Shown here piece by piece: positions 1 to 6,818 of a stretch of DNA of 24,521 nt (position 1 is its first letter; the number at the start of each line of letters is the position of its first letter). The stretch covers positions 1-24,521 of the forward strand of contig DASZLR010000223.1 in assembly GCA_035552275.1 (NCBI GenBank), read 5' to 3'. Below the pieces are notes generated by a model. It was not told where the DNA came from, ran no database searches, and saw nothing but the letters and a program-made list of their open reading frames with translations. The translations under genes and the position numbers were made by a program. This DNA comes from DASVLX01 sp035552275 (GTDB lineage: Bacteria > Actinomycetota > Actinomycetes > Mycobacteriales > Pseudonocardiaceae).

Positions 1-68
1 GATGTTGATTAAGGTACGGGGACGCGTCTCACCCGCGAGCCGCGTTCGCGGACGAGGGGGTTGCCGGG

Positions 69-434
69 GTGGCCGTGCCGGACGATCGACTGGCGTCGTT
101 GTGCGCCGAACTGCCGGAGCTGCGGGTTCTGCTGCGGGCCATACCGGCTCGCCGGGCGTTGCTCGAACAGGCCGTGCAGGCCGCCCGGCGCGGCGAGCCG
201 GTGGGGGACTACCTGCGCCAGCTGGGCATCGTCAGGGACGACCTTGGCGTCGACGAGTTCCGCGGTCCGGGGACATCCTCGATGCCCTGGGAAACCGACG
301 GCGGGCACAGCGTGGACGGCGTCTACGTCTGCCCGGTGGATGTCTGCCTGCGCCTACACGAGCGGCGTCCCGGCGATGACCTGCCGACCTGTCACCTGCA
401 TGATCGCCCGCTGCGATTCGAGCCCGACCGGTGA
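69..434 (+). CDS. Small protein with C-terminal Cys/His knuckle, unknown function
   Basis: Function not recognised. The 121-residue product has a helical, Leu/Arg-rich N-terminal half (about residues 6-55). Its C-terminal part carries C88-x4-C93 and C108-x2-H111, spaced like a small zinc-binding knuckle. No signal peptide or membrane segment is visible. The GTG start at 69 is chosen because a GAGGGGG purine run lies about 8 nt upstream. Its TGA overlaps the GTG of the next gene (GTGA), so the two are probably translationally coupled and may work together at the membrane. Small Cys/His proteins next to membrane proteins occur in actinomycete accessory loci, but I cannot name the family. The first 68 bases hold only the possible end of an upstream gene. 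Confidence 0.7.
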   Translation: MAVPDDRLASLCAELPELRVLLRAIPARRALLEQAVQAARRGEPVGDYLRQLGIVRDDLGVDEFRGPGTSSMPWETDGGHSVDGVYVCPVDVCLRLHERRPGDDLPTCHLHDRPLRFEPDR

Positions 435-1306
435 GCGGATTCCTTGATGAGCTGGGCAAACGGCTCGCCGAGCGGTGGATGTCGCTGCTCGTGCTGCCGG
501 GCCTGCTGTTCCTCGGAGCCGGCGCGCTGGGCTGGGTCGCCAGCGGCCATCGCTGGGCACTTCCCGCCGGCTGGCGTCCGGCGAGCGCGCTGACCGACGC
601 CGGCATCCCGGCCTCGGCGCAGGCCGGCATCCTGATCGTGCTGCCGTTGGTGGCACTTGTGCTGGTCTCGTACGGAATCGGCCTGATCGCGCAGGCACTG
701 GCCGGTGGGGTGGAACGGTTCGGCTGCGGGCGCTGGCCGGGCTGGCTCGGCCGGCTTTCCGCTGGGCTCACCCACTGGCGGCTGCGGCGATGGACCGATG
801 CGCAGAATCTGGTCGAGCAGGCGGGTGCGCCGGAGCGGGACCGGTTTGTGGCCGCGCGCAACCGAATCGGGCTGCAACGGCCGCGCCGGCCCACCTGGGT
901 CGGCGACCGGTTGGCCGCGGCGGATGCCCGGATCTGGCAGTGGTACCGGCTTGATCTCACGTCCTGCTGGCCCCGGTTGTGGCTGGTGATCCCGGATTCG
1001 TCGCGACAGGCCGTGCAAGCCGGTCGGGAGCAGTTCGGCGCGGCGATGCTGGTCGGCGCCTGGGCGGTGCTGTACGCGGTGCTCGGCGTGCTGTGGTGGC
1101 CGATGGTGTTCGTCGGCATCGTCATCGGGCTGGTGGCCTGGCGGCGGGCGCGCACCAATGCGGCGGTGCTCGCGGATCTGGTGGAGTCGACCGTCGACGT
1201 GCACGCCGTCCAACTGGCCGCCGCGCTCGGAGTGCCGGTCACCGACAACCGGGTCACGCCCTCGAACGGCGAGCAGATCACCGAACGCCTACGCAAGGGC
1301 GTTTAA
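431..1306 (+). CDS. Integral membrane protein, unknown function
   Basis: The 291-residue protein has hydrophobic segments at about 18-38, 64-90, 203-219 and 222-238, giving roughly four membrane spans. Between spans 2 and 3 is a cytoplasmic-looking stretch of about 110 residues rich in Arg and Trp. A soluble C-terminal tail follows the last span. No catalytic motif or known family is recognised. The GTG start overlaps the stop of the Cys/His gene by 4 nt and has no separate strong ribosome binding site, consistent with translational coupling. The TAA stop at 1304-1306 overlaps the stop of the convergent ATPase gene. The pair therefore forms a two-gene unit, perhaps with an upstream gene that lies outside the window. 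Confidence 0.75.
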   Translation: MSGFLDELGKRLAERWMSLLVLPGLLFLGAGALGWVASGHRWALPAGWRPASALTDAGIPASAQAGILIVLPLVALVLVSYGIGLIAQALAGGVERFGCGRWPGWLGRLSAGLTHWRLRRWTDAQNLVEQAGAPERDRFVAARNRIGLQRPRRPTWVGDRLAAADARIWQWYRLDLTSCWPRLWLVIPDSSRQAVQAGREQFGAAMLVGAWAVLYAVLGVLWWPMVFVGIVIGLVAWRRARTNAAVLADLVESTVDVHAVQLAAALGVPVTDNRVTPSNGEQITERLRKGV

Positions 1307-2577
1307 CCCAGCGGCGTCCACAGCCAGTCAAGCGGCAGAACCGAGATATCGCCGTCGTGGACAAACGAATAGGCGCCCGTGTACAGGACGATCGCCGCGT
1401 GTAGGCGGCTGCCCAGCCGACGACGGAGGGCGCGCAGGCCGCGCATGTCCTCGCGGTGGACCCGCGAACCGGCCTTGATCTCGAAGGCGATCACCTGGCC
1501 GTCATCGCGTTCCAGAACGAGGTCGACCTCGTCGCCGTCGCCGGTGCGGAAGTGACCGACGGAAACCGGGGCGTCCCACCAGTCGACCTGTTTCATGATC
1601 TCGCCGACGGCGAAGGTTTCGATCAGGTGTCCGTATTCGGTCAGCGTCGCCGGATCGCCCTGTTCGATCTTGCTCGGTGTCAGGTTGAGCAGCCACGCCA
1701 TGACGCCCGAGTCCACCAGGTGAACCTTGGGCTGCCGGGTGATTCGCGAGCCGAGAGTCGTGCCCCATGCCGGCAGTCGATCGATCAGGAAGACCGCTTC
1801 CAACAGTCGCAGATAGTTTTCGGCGGTGCTCTTCTCGAGGCCGATCACCTGCGCGGCGGCGGCGATGTTCAGCACCTGACCGGACCGTGCGGCCAGCTGG
1901 TTGAGCAAGAGCGGCAGCATCTCGCGCTGGCGGACGTGGCTGATTTCGATGACGTCGCGGTCGATGACCAGGTTGACGTAGTTGGCGAACCATCGTGAGC
2001 GTGAATGACCAGGCGGGCGACGTAGCGCCACCGGCATACCGCCCGAGGTGATTCGCCGTGCGTATTCGGATCGGCTGGTCGATGAGGGCTCGGCCGTGGT
2101 CGGCAGCGGTCGGCCGGCCAACAGCCGGTGGATCAGACACTCGTTGGTGCCATCGATCTCGCCCTGCGACAACGGCAGCACCGAGACGATGTCGACCCGG
2201 CCGGTCAACGCCTGTCCCGCTTGAGGCAGCGTCGAGTAACGCGTCGACCCGGCCAGCACGAAGCGGCCGGGACGAAGATCGCGGTTGAGCTCGGCCTTGA
2301 TCGCGTCGAGCAGTTCGGGAACATGCTGATACTCGTCGATCAGCACGGTGCCAGCCCCGGCGACGAACCGCCCTGGATCATCTCGGACGGCTGAGCGAGC
2401 GGCAGGATCGTCGCAGTCGAGCACTGGGCGACCCAGCGATCGCCCGATGTCGGCGAGCAAGGTGCTCTTCCCGACAGTCCGGGGGCCGTTGAGCACCACG
2501 ACCGGCTCTTCAGTCAGTCGGTCGGCGAGAACGGCGGTGAGCCGACGTTCGGCAATCCCGGTCAACAATGCTTCCAT
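1303..2577 (-). CDS. AAA-family ATPase with DUF4143-type C-terminal domain
   Basis: The 424-residue protein has a Walker A at 31-39 (GPRTVGKST), a Walker B at 79-84 (LIDEYQ) and a sensor-like VLAGSTR at 107-113. A winged-helix-like middle region includes a helix-turn-helix-like stretch near 238-262. The C-terminal part carries PKVHLVDSG (283-291) and an E/D...D-x-D...E-x-K arrangement (E321, E350, D352, E366, K368), reminiscent of PDDEXK nuclease folds in DUF4143 proteins. This layout is the widespread bacterial/archaeal 'ATP-binding protein, DUF4143' family, whose physiological role is poorly known; DNA binding is often assumed. The ATG at 2577 is followed upstream by three direct repeats that may be its own operator. 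The gene lies convergent to the membrane protein gene and divergent from gap. It looks like an accessory insertion beside a core operon. Confidence 0.85.
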   Translation of the reverse strand: MEALLTGIAERRLTAVLADRLTEEPVVVLNGPRTVGKSTLLADIGRSLGRPVLDCDDPAARSAVRDDPGRFVAGAGTVLIDEYQHVPELLDAIKAELNRDLRPGRFVLAGSTRYSTLPQAGQALTGRVDIVSVLPLSQGEIDGTNECLIHRLLAGRPLPTTAEPSSTSRSEYARRITSGGMPVALRRPPGHSRSRWFANYVNLVIDRDVIEISHVRQREMLPLLLNQLAARSGQVLNIAAAAQVIGLEKSTAENYLRLLEAVFLIDRLPAWGTTLGSRITRQPKVHLVDSGVMAWLLNLTPSKIEQGDPATLTEYGHLIETFAVGEIMKQVDWWDAPVSVGHFRTGDGDEVDLVLERDDGQVIAFEIKAGSRVHREDMRGLRALRRRLGSRLHAAIVLYTGAYSFVHDGDISVLPLDWLWTPLG

Positions 2578-2599
2578 GCTGCGATGATACCTGTTGATC

Positions 2600-2660
2600 T
2601 TCCGCGATTACAGGTACTTTTCTTCCGCGATTACAGGTACGCCTGTTCCGCGATTGCAGG
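2600..2660. repeat. Three direct repeats with exact 23-bp period
   Basis: Copies of TTCCGCGATTACAGGTAC start at 2600 and 2623 and are identical over 18 bp. A third copy at 2646 matches 14 of the first 15 bases (TTCCGCGATTGCAGG). The period is exactly 23 bp. Degenerate traces continue in phase: GCGATGATA just after the ATPase start codon, and TTCCG at 2669. The array lies directly upstream of the ATPase gene and about 330 bp upstream of gap. Regular short spacing close to two helical turns suggests a cooperative protein-binding array rather than a coding or CRISPR repeat. Confidence 0.85.
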
Positions 2661-2877
2661 CGATGGTGTTCCGTCGCCGTTGGTCGCGGCCGGTGCGGTT
2701 GGCCTGCTCGACGCGGCCGGAACCGGTCTGAACCGTTTCGTGCTGCGCCGTTGCGGTCATGCCGTGCTCGGCCTGCTCCCGGCGGCCCGAGGATGGTGTG
2801 TATTCTCGGAGACGCCGGTCACTGATTCGATCAAGAGATTCCGCCCGCGTTACGGTCTGTTGCCGTGCGATGGGCGC

Positions 2878-2883
2878 TAGTGT
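2878..2883 (+). promoter_or_regulatory. Possible -10 element for the gap operon
   Basis: TAGTGT fits the actinobacterial TAnnnT pattern and sits about 100 nt upstream of gap. The nearest TTGCCG at 2860-2865 is only 12 nt away, too close for a standard -35, so the assignment is weak. Confidence 0.25.
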
Positions 2884-2948
2884 GCTGGGTCTGGCCGGCG
2901 GCACAACCCGGCATACGCCGCACGTGTAGCGGCTGACAAAGAAGACAA

Positions 2949-2966
2949 ACCCCGTCGGGACGGGGT
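2949..2966 (+). promoter_or_regulatory. Small hairpin in the gap leader
   Basis: ACCCCG and CGGGGT form a perfect 6-bp stem with a 6-nt loop. The hairpin ends 8 nt before the GAGGAG ribosome binding site (2975-2980). It could shield the 5' end or affect ribosome access, but in GC-rich DNA a stem this short may be chance. Confidence 0.35.
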
Positions 2967-2986
2967 CGAGCCACGAGGAGAAGATC

Positions 2987-3994
2987 GTGACGGTTCGCGT
3001 AGGTGTCAACGGCTTTGGCCGCATCGGCCGCAACTTCTGGCGGGCCGTGCAGGCCGGCGGCCACGACATCGAGATCGTGGCCTTCAACGACCTCGGCGAC
3101 GTCGCCACCATGGCTCACCTGCTGAAGTACGACAGTGTGCTGGGCGTGCTCGACGCCGACGTCGTGGTGACCGACGAGGGCATCGAGGTCGACGGCAAGA
3201 CGATCAAGGCGCTCGCCGAGCGGGACCCGGGCAAGCTGCCCTGGAAGGACCTCGGCGTCGACGTCGTGATCGAGTCGACCGGCTTCTTCACCAAGGGCGC
3301 GGACGCCCGCAAGCACGTGGACGAGGGCGGCGCCAAGAAGGTCATCATCTCGGCGCCGGCCAAGGGCGAGGACCTGACCGTCGTGCTCGGCGTCAACGAC
3401 AGCCTGTACGACGGCTCGCAGACGATCATCTCGAACGCCTCCTGCACCACCAACTGCCTCGGCCCCCTGGCCAAGGTCGTGCACGACACGTTCACCATCG
3501 AGGCCGGTCTGATGACCACGATCCACGCCTACACCCAGGACCAGAACCTCCAGGACGCCCCGCACAAGGACCTGCGCCGGGCGCGCGCCGCCGCGCTGAA
3601 CGTGGTGCCGACGTCGACCGGCGCGGCCAAGGCGATCGGCCTGGTGCTGCCGGAGCTCAACGGCAAGCTGGACGGCTTCGCGCTGCGGGTCCCGGTTCCG
3701 GTCGGCTCGCTGACCGACCTGACGGTGACCGTCGGCCGGGAGACCAGCGTCGACGAGGTCAACGCCGCGCTGAAGGCGGCCGCCGAGGGTCCGCTGAAGG
3801 GCATCCTGCGCTACAGCGAGGACCCGATCGTGTCCTCGGACATCGTCGGCGACCCGGCGTCGTCCATCTTCGACGCCCCGCTGACCAAGGTGATCGGCAA
3901 TCTGGTGAAGGTGTCGTCCTGGTACGACAACGAGTGGGGCTACTCGAACCGCCTCGCCGACCTGACCGCCCTTGTCGGCAGCAAGCTCGCCTGA
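2987..3994 (+). CDS. gap: Glyceraldehyde-3-phosphate dehydrogenase
   Basis: This cytoplasmic enzyme converts glyceraldehyde 3-phosphate, NAD+ and phosphate to 1,3-bisphosphoglycerate. The 335-residue length is normal. The N-terminal Rossmann motif is GVNGFGRIGR (6-15), and the FND at 33-35 gives an Asp typical of NAD-dependent enzymes. The active site SNASCTTN (149-156) holds the nucleophile C153, and H180 in TTIHAYTQ is the general base. The C-terminal motif SWYDNEWGYSNR is intact. The GTG start has GAGGAG six bases upstream. It is first in a gap-pgk-tpiA cluster with a 19-bp gap to pgk, so co-transcription is likely. Confidence 0.98.
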   Translation: MTVRVGVNGFGRIGRNFWRAVQAGGHDIEIVAFNDLGDVATMAHLLKYDSVLGVLDADVVVTDEGIEVDGKTIKALAERDPGKLPWKDLGVDVVIESTGFFTKGADARKHVDEGGAKKVIISAPAKGEDLTVVLGVNDSLYDGSQTIISNASCTTNCLGPLAKVVHDTFTIEAGLMTTIHAYTQDQNLQDAPHKDLRRARAAALNVVPTSTGAAKAIGLVLPELNGKLDGFALRVPVPVGSLTDLTVTVGRETSVDEVNAALKAAAEGPLKGILRYSEDPIVSSDIVGDPASSIFDAPLTKVIGNLVKVSSWYDNEWGYSNRLADLTALVGSKLA

Positions 3995-4013
3995 CCCACC
4001 AGGAGCCATCACC

Positions 4014-5228
4014 GTGAAGACTCTCGACGACCTGTTCGCCGAGGGCGTCCGAGGTCGGCGCGTATTCGTGCGCGCCGACCTCAACGTCCCGCTCGACGGC
4101 ACCACAATCACCGATGACGGCCGAGTCCGCGCCTCGCTGCCCACGCTGCGGGCGCTCACCGCCGCCGGCGCCCGGGTGGTGATCGCGGCCCACCTCGGCC
4201 GTCCCAAAGGCGCACCGGAACCGAAGTACTCGCTGGCCCCGGTCGCGGCGCGACTGGCCGAACTGCTCGAAGCGCCGATCGCGTTCGCCGACGACGTGAC
4301 CGGTCCGTCGGCCCGCGCCACCGTCGACGGCCTCGCCGACGGCGGCGTGGCGCTGCTGGAGAACGTCCGGTTCGACCCGCGAGAGACCAGCAAGGACGAG
4401 GCGCAGCGCGCCGAGTTGGCCGCCGAGTTCGCCGCGCTGGTGAACGTGGACGGCCGGCCGGGCGCGTTCGTGTCCGACGGATTCGGTGTGGTGCACCGGA
4501 AGCAGGCGTCCGTCTACGACGTGGCGAAGCTGCTTCCGCACTACGCCGGCAGCCTGGTGCTCGCCGAGGTCGAGGTCTTGCGCCGGCTCACCCAGGATCC
4601 GGCGCGGCCCTATGTCGTGGTTCTCGGCGGCGCCAAGGTGTCCGACAAGCTCGCCGTGATCGCCAACCTGCTGACCAAGGTCGACCGGCTGCTCATCGGC
4701 GGCGGGATGGCCTACACGTTCCTCAGGGCGCAGGGCCACGAGGTCGGCCGATCGCTGTTGCAGGAGGACCAGCTCGGCCAGGTCAGCGAGTTTCTGACCG
4801 AGGCCGAGAAGCGCGGCGTGGAACTGGTGCTGCCGTTGGATGTGTTGGCCACCAAGGAGTTCGCCGCCGACGCCGAGTACGACGTGGTCGCCGCCGACGC
4901 GATCCCGGCCGACCGGCAGGGCCTGGACATCGGCCCGCGCACCCGGCAGCTGTTCGCCGGCAAGCTCGCCGACGCGGCCACGGTGTTCTGGAACGGCCCG
5001 ATGGGCGTGTTCGAGTTCGCCGCGTTCGCCGAGGGCACCCGGGCCGTCGCCGAGGCGCTGGTGCACGGCAGCGCGTACAGCGTCGTGGGCGGTGGCGACT
5101 CGGCCGCCGCGGTGCGCGCGCTGGGGCTGCCCGACGACGGGTTCTCGCACATCTCCACCGGTGGTGGCGCGTCGCTGGAATACCTTGAGGGCAAAGAACT
5201 TCCCGGCCTGACCGTACTGGAGGACTGA
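4014..5228 (+). CDS. pgk: Phosphoglycerate kinase
   Basis: It transfers phosphate from 1,3-bisphosphoglycerate to ADP, giving 3-phosphoglycerate and ATP in the cytoplasm. The product is 404 residues, as usual for a bacterial PGK. Visible motifs are RADLNVP (20-26), HLGRP (60-64), GGAKVSDK, WNGPMGVFE (from 326) and the nucleotide-binding GGGDS (359-363), then STGGGASLEYLEGK. The GTG at 4014 is chosen over an upstream in-frame TTG at 3972 that would overlap gap, because AGGAG lies 8 bases before the GTG and the family begins at this point. It is separated from tpiA by only 4 bp, so the three glycolytic genes form one operon. Confidence 0.98.
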   Translation: MKTLDDLFAEGVRGRRVFVRADLNVPLDGTTITDDGRVRASLPTLRALTAAGARVVIAAHLGRPKGAPEPKYSLAPVAARLAELLEAPIAFADDVTGPSARATVDGLADGGVALLENVRFDPRETSKDEAQRAELAAEFAALVNVDGRPGAFVSDGFGVVHRKQASVYDVAKLLPHYAGSLVLAEVEVLRRLTQDPARPYVVVLGGAKVSDKLAVIANLLTKVDRLLIGGGMAYTFLRAQGHEVGRSLLQEDQLGQVSEFLTEAEKRGVELVLPLDVLATKEFAADAEYDVVAADAIPADRQGLDIGPRTRQLFAGKLADAATVFWNGPMGVFEFAAFAEGTRAVAEALVHGSAYSVVGGGDSAAAVRALGLPDDGFSHISTGGGASLEYLEGKELPGLTVLED

Positions 5229-5232
5229 TCGA

Positions 5233-6018
5233 ATGGCCCGTCAGACGCTGATCGCCGGCAACTGGAAGATGAACCTCAACCACCTTGAGGCGATCGGGCT
5301 GGTGCAGAAGATCGCCTTCGCGTTGCCGGACAAGTACCTGGAGAAGGTGGAAGTCGCGGTCATCCCGCCGTTCACCGACATCCGCAGCGTGCAGACCCTG
5401 ATCGACGGCGACAAGATGCTGCTCAAGTACGGCGCGCAGGATCTGTCGCCGTACGACAAGGGCGCCTACACCGGCGACATCTCGCCGACGATGCTGGCGA
5501 AGCTGGGCTGTAGCTACGTCGTGGTCGGCCACTCCGAGCGGCGCGAGTACCACCACGAGGACGACGAGCTGGTCAACAAGAAGGTGAAGGCCGCCCTCAA
5601 GCACGGCATCACGCCGATCCTGTGCGTCGGTGAGAAGGTGGATGTGCGCGAGGCCGGCGGCCATGCCGAGCACTGCACGAGCCAGTTGCTCGCGGCGCTG
5701 AAGGGTCTCAAGGCCGAGCAGGTCAAGGACGTGGTGATCGCCTACGAGCCGGTGTGGGCGATCGGCACCGGCAAGGTCGCCACGCCGGCCGACGCGCAGG
5801 AGGTGTGCGGACTGCTCCGGGATACCCTGTCCGGCAAGTACGGCGCTGAGGTGGCTGCGTCGGCTCGTATTCTGTACGGCGGCTCGGTGAAGTCCGGCAA
5901 CATCGGCGATCTGGTCGCCCAGCAGGACATCGACGGGGCGCTGGTCGGCGGGGCGAGCATCGACGCGGACGACTTCACCAAGTTGTGCGCGCTGGCCGCC
6001 GGCGGTCCGCTGCCGTAG
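5233..6018 (+). CDS. tpiA: Triosephosphate isomerase
   Basis: It interconverts dihydroxyacetone phosphate and glyceraldehyde 3-phosphate. The 261-residue protein shows the full active-site set: N10 and K12 in AGNWKMN, H100 in VVGHSERR, E172 in AYEPVWAIGTGK (which also contains the loop-6 hinge), and the phosphate-binding GGSVK near the C terminus. The ATG has GGAGG at 5219-5223, inside the end of pgk, so translation is likely coupled to pgk. Downstream, a 17-bp palindrome separates it from secG. Confidence 0.98.
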   Translation: MARQTLIAGNWKMNLNHLEAIGLVQKIAFALPDKYLEKVEVAVIPPFTDIRSVQTLIDGDKMLLKYGAQDLSPYDKGAYTGDISPTMLAKLGCSYVVVGHSERREYHHEDDELVNKKVKAALKHGITPILCVGEKVDVREAGGHAEHCTSQLLAALKGLKAEQVKDVVIAYEPVWAIGTGKVATPADAQEVCGLLRDTLSGKYGAEVAASARILYGGSVKSGNIGDLVAQQDIDGALVGGASIDADDFTKLCALAAGGPLP

Positions 6019-6028
6019 CCTGGCTATT

Positions 6029-6045
6029 GGTTACCCAGGGTAACC
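6029..6045. promoter_or_regulatory. Perfect palindrome between tpiA and secG
   Basis: GGTTACC-CAG-GGTAACC has 7-bp perfect arms and a 3-bp centre. It begins 10 bp after the tpiA stop and lies about 35 bp upstream of a possible secG -10 box. The size and symmetry suit a dimeric repressor or activator site. A short hairpin acting on the tpiA transcript is the alternative, but no T-run follows it. Confidence 0.5.
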
Positions 6046-6078
6046 GGGGTGGCGCGTCGCGCTGCCGGCGGGGCTGGG

Positions 6079-6084
6079 TACGAT
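6079..6084 (+). promoter_or_regulatory. Possible -10 element for secG
   Basis: TACGAT fits the TAnnnT pattern and lies about 33 nt upstream of the secG start. No convincing -35 hexamer is seen at the standard distance, so this could be an activator-dependent promoter or a chance match. Confidence 0.35.
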
Positions 6085-6116
6085 GTTGGCCGGTTGTCTC
6101 TACCACAAGGATGATC

Positions 6117-6350
6117 ATGAAGCTTGCCCTGCAGATCGGTTTGCTCGTGACCAGCGTTCTGCTGGTTCTGCTGGTCCTGCTGCACCGCGGTCGGGGCGGC
6201 GGCCTGTCGTCACTGTTCGGTGGAGGTATGCAGTCCAGTTTGTCTGGTTCCAGTGTTGCGGAGAAGAACCTCGACCGCATCACCCTTTTCGTCGGTGCCA
6301 TTTGGACCATTTGCATCGTCGGAACCGGCTTGCTGCTCAAGATCGGTTAG
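6117..6350 (+). CDS. secG: Preprotein translocase subunit SecG
   Basis: SecG is the small accessory subunit of the SecYEG protein-conducting channel in the cytoplasmic membrane. The 77-residue protein has two membrane spans (about 3-22 and 57-75) joined by a Gly/Ser-rich loop with the family-typical GGGLSSLFGGG stretch. The start at 6117 is preferred over the in-frame ATG at 6111 because AAGGA at 6107-6111 gives proper spacing only for the later codon. Its position directly after tpiA is conserved in many actinobacteria. Confidence 0.93.
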   Translation: MKLALQIGLLVTSVLLVLLVLLHRGRGGGLSSLFGGGMQSSLSGSSVAEKNLDRITLFVGAIWTICIVGTGLLLKIG

Positions 6351-6413
6351 CGGATCGGACAACTCCGGGCGGCGGCGATGGCCGCTGGCCGCGCGGTGGG
6401 GGTGTGAGGATCT

Positions 6414-6761
6414 ATGGCTGGTGGCAACGCAATTCGAGGAACCCGCGTCGGAGCTGGCCCGATGGGCGAGTCCGAGCGCGGTGAGTCCGCCCCTCGGCGT
6501 CGGGTGACGTACTGGTGCGCGAACGGGCATGAGTCGCGTCCGTCGTTCGCGATGGAGGCGGACGTGCCGGACCACTGGGACTGCCCGCGCTGCGGACTTC
6601 CCGGTGGACAGAACCAACAGAAACCGCCGTCAGCGCCGCGGAACGAGCCCTACAAGACGCATCTCGCGTACGTGAAGGAGCGTCGTTCGGACGCCGACGG
6701 CCAGGCCATCCTGGAAGAGGCCCTGGCCCGGCTGCGCAAACAGCGCGGCGAGGGCCTGTGA
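6414..6761 (+). CDS. rbpA: RNA polymerase-binding protein RbpA
   Basis: RbpA is an actinobacterial factor that binds RNA polymerase and the principal sigma factor and stabilises the open promoter complex. The 115-residue product has the expected parts. An Arg-rich N-terminal tail is followed by a zinc-binding core with C35, H39, C57 and C60 (YWCANGHE...DCPRC). The C-terminal sigma-interacting segment contains HLAYVKERRS. GAGGA ends 3 nt before the ATG, which is close. Actinomycetes can encode an RbpA paralogue, so this could be either copy. A GGAAC...GTT pair in the 3' end of secG may be an upstream promoter. Confidence 0.93.
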   Translation: MAGGNAIRGTRVGAGPMGESERGESAPRRRVTYWCANGHESRPSFAMEADVPDHWDCPRCGLPGGQNQQKPPSAPRNEPYKTHLAYVKERRSDADGQAILEEALARLRKQRGEGL

Positions 6762-6805
6762 ACACGCGGTGGCCGATCAGTGCGGCTCGGCCACGTCCGC
6801 GTGTT
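6761..6805. terminator. Hairpin between rbpA and the convergent hydrolase gene
   Basis: AACACGCGG pairs with CCGCGTGTT (9 bp). After a 3-nt bulge (CGT, 6794-6796), TGGCCG pairs with CGGCCA (6 bp) around a 12-nt loop. It sits between two converging genes, overlaps the last base of rbpA, and lacks a clear T-tract. It is probably a bidirectional terminator. Confidence 0.75.
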
Positions 6806-6818
6806 GATCAGGATCGGG

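Larger units (their letters stand above)
2661..2986. other. Intergenic region upstream of gap
   Basis: This stretch of about 326 bases separates the repeat array from gap. I see no convincing gene; a short open frame across it is Arg/Leu-rich and has no recognisable features. The distal half probably contains the gap promoter, and the last 40 bases contain a small hairpin and the gap ribosome binding site. In many actinobacteria whiA lies directly upstream of gap; it is absent here. Confidence 0.6.

Noticed and set aside
33..51. CCGCGA/TCGCGG hairpin at the window start
   Set aside because: A 6-bp GC stem is expected by chance in this DNA and its upstream context is missing.
2600..2660. CRISPR array
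   Set aside because: Repeat period is 23 bp with 5-bp gaps; there are no spacers of CRISPR length and no cas genes.
2584..2880. 98-codon plus-strand frame over the repeat array
   Set aside because: It consists partly of translated repeats, has no ribosome binding site and no recognisable features.
2831..4393. Second long minus-strand frame across gap
   Set aside because: Low-complexity composition and full overlap with verified glycolytic genes.
3759..5150. Long open frame on the minus strand opposite gap/pgk
   Set aside because: It is the mirror of GC-rich coding DNA; the product is His/Gly/Arg-rich with no domain, and gap and pgk are certain.
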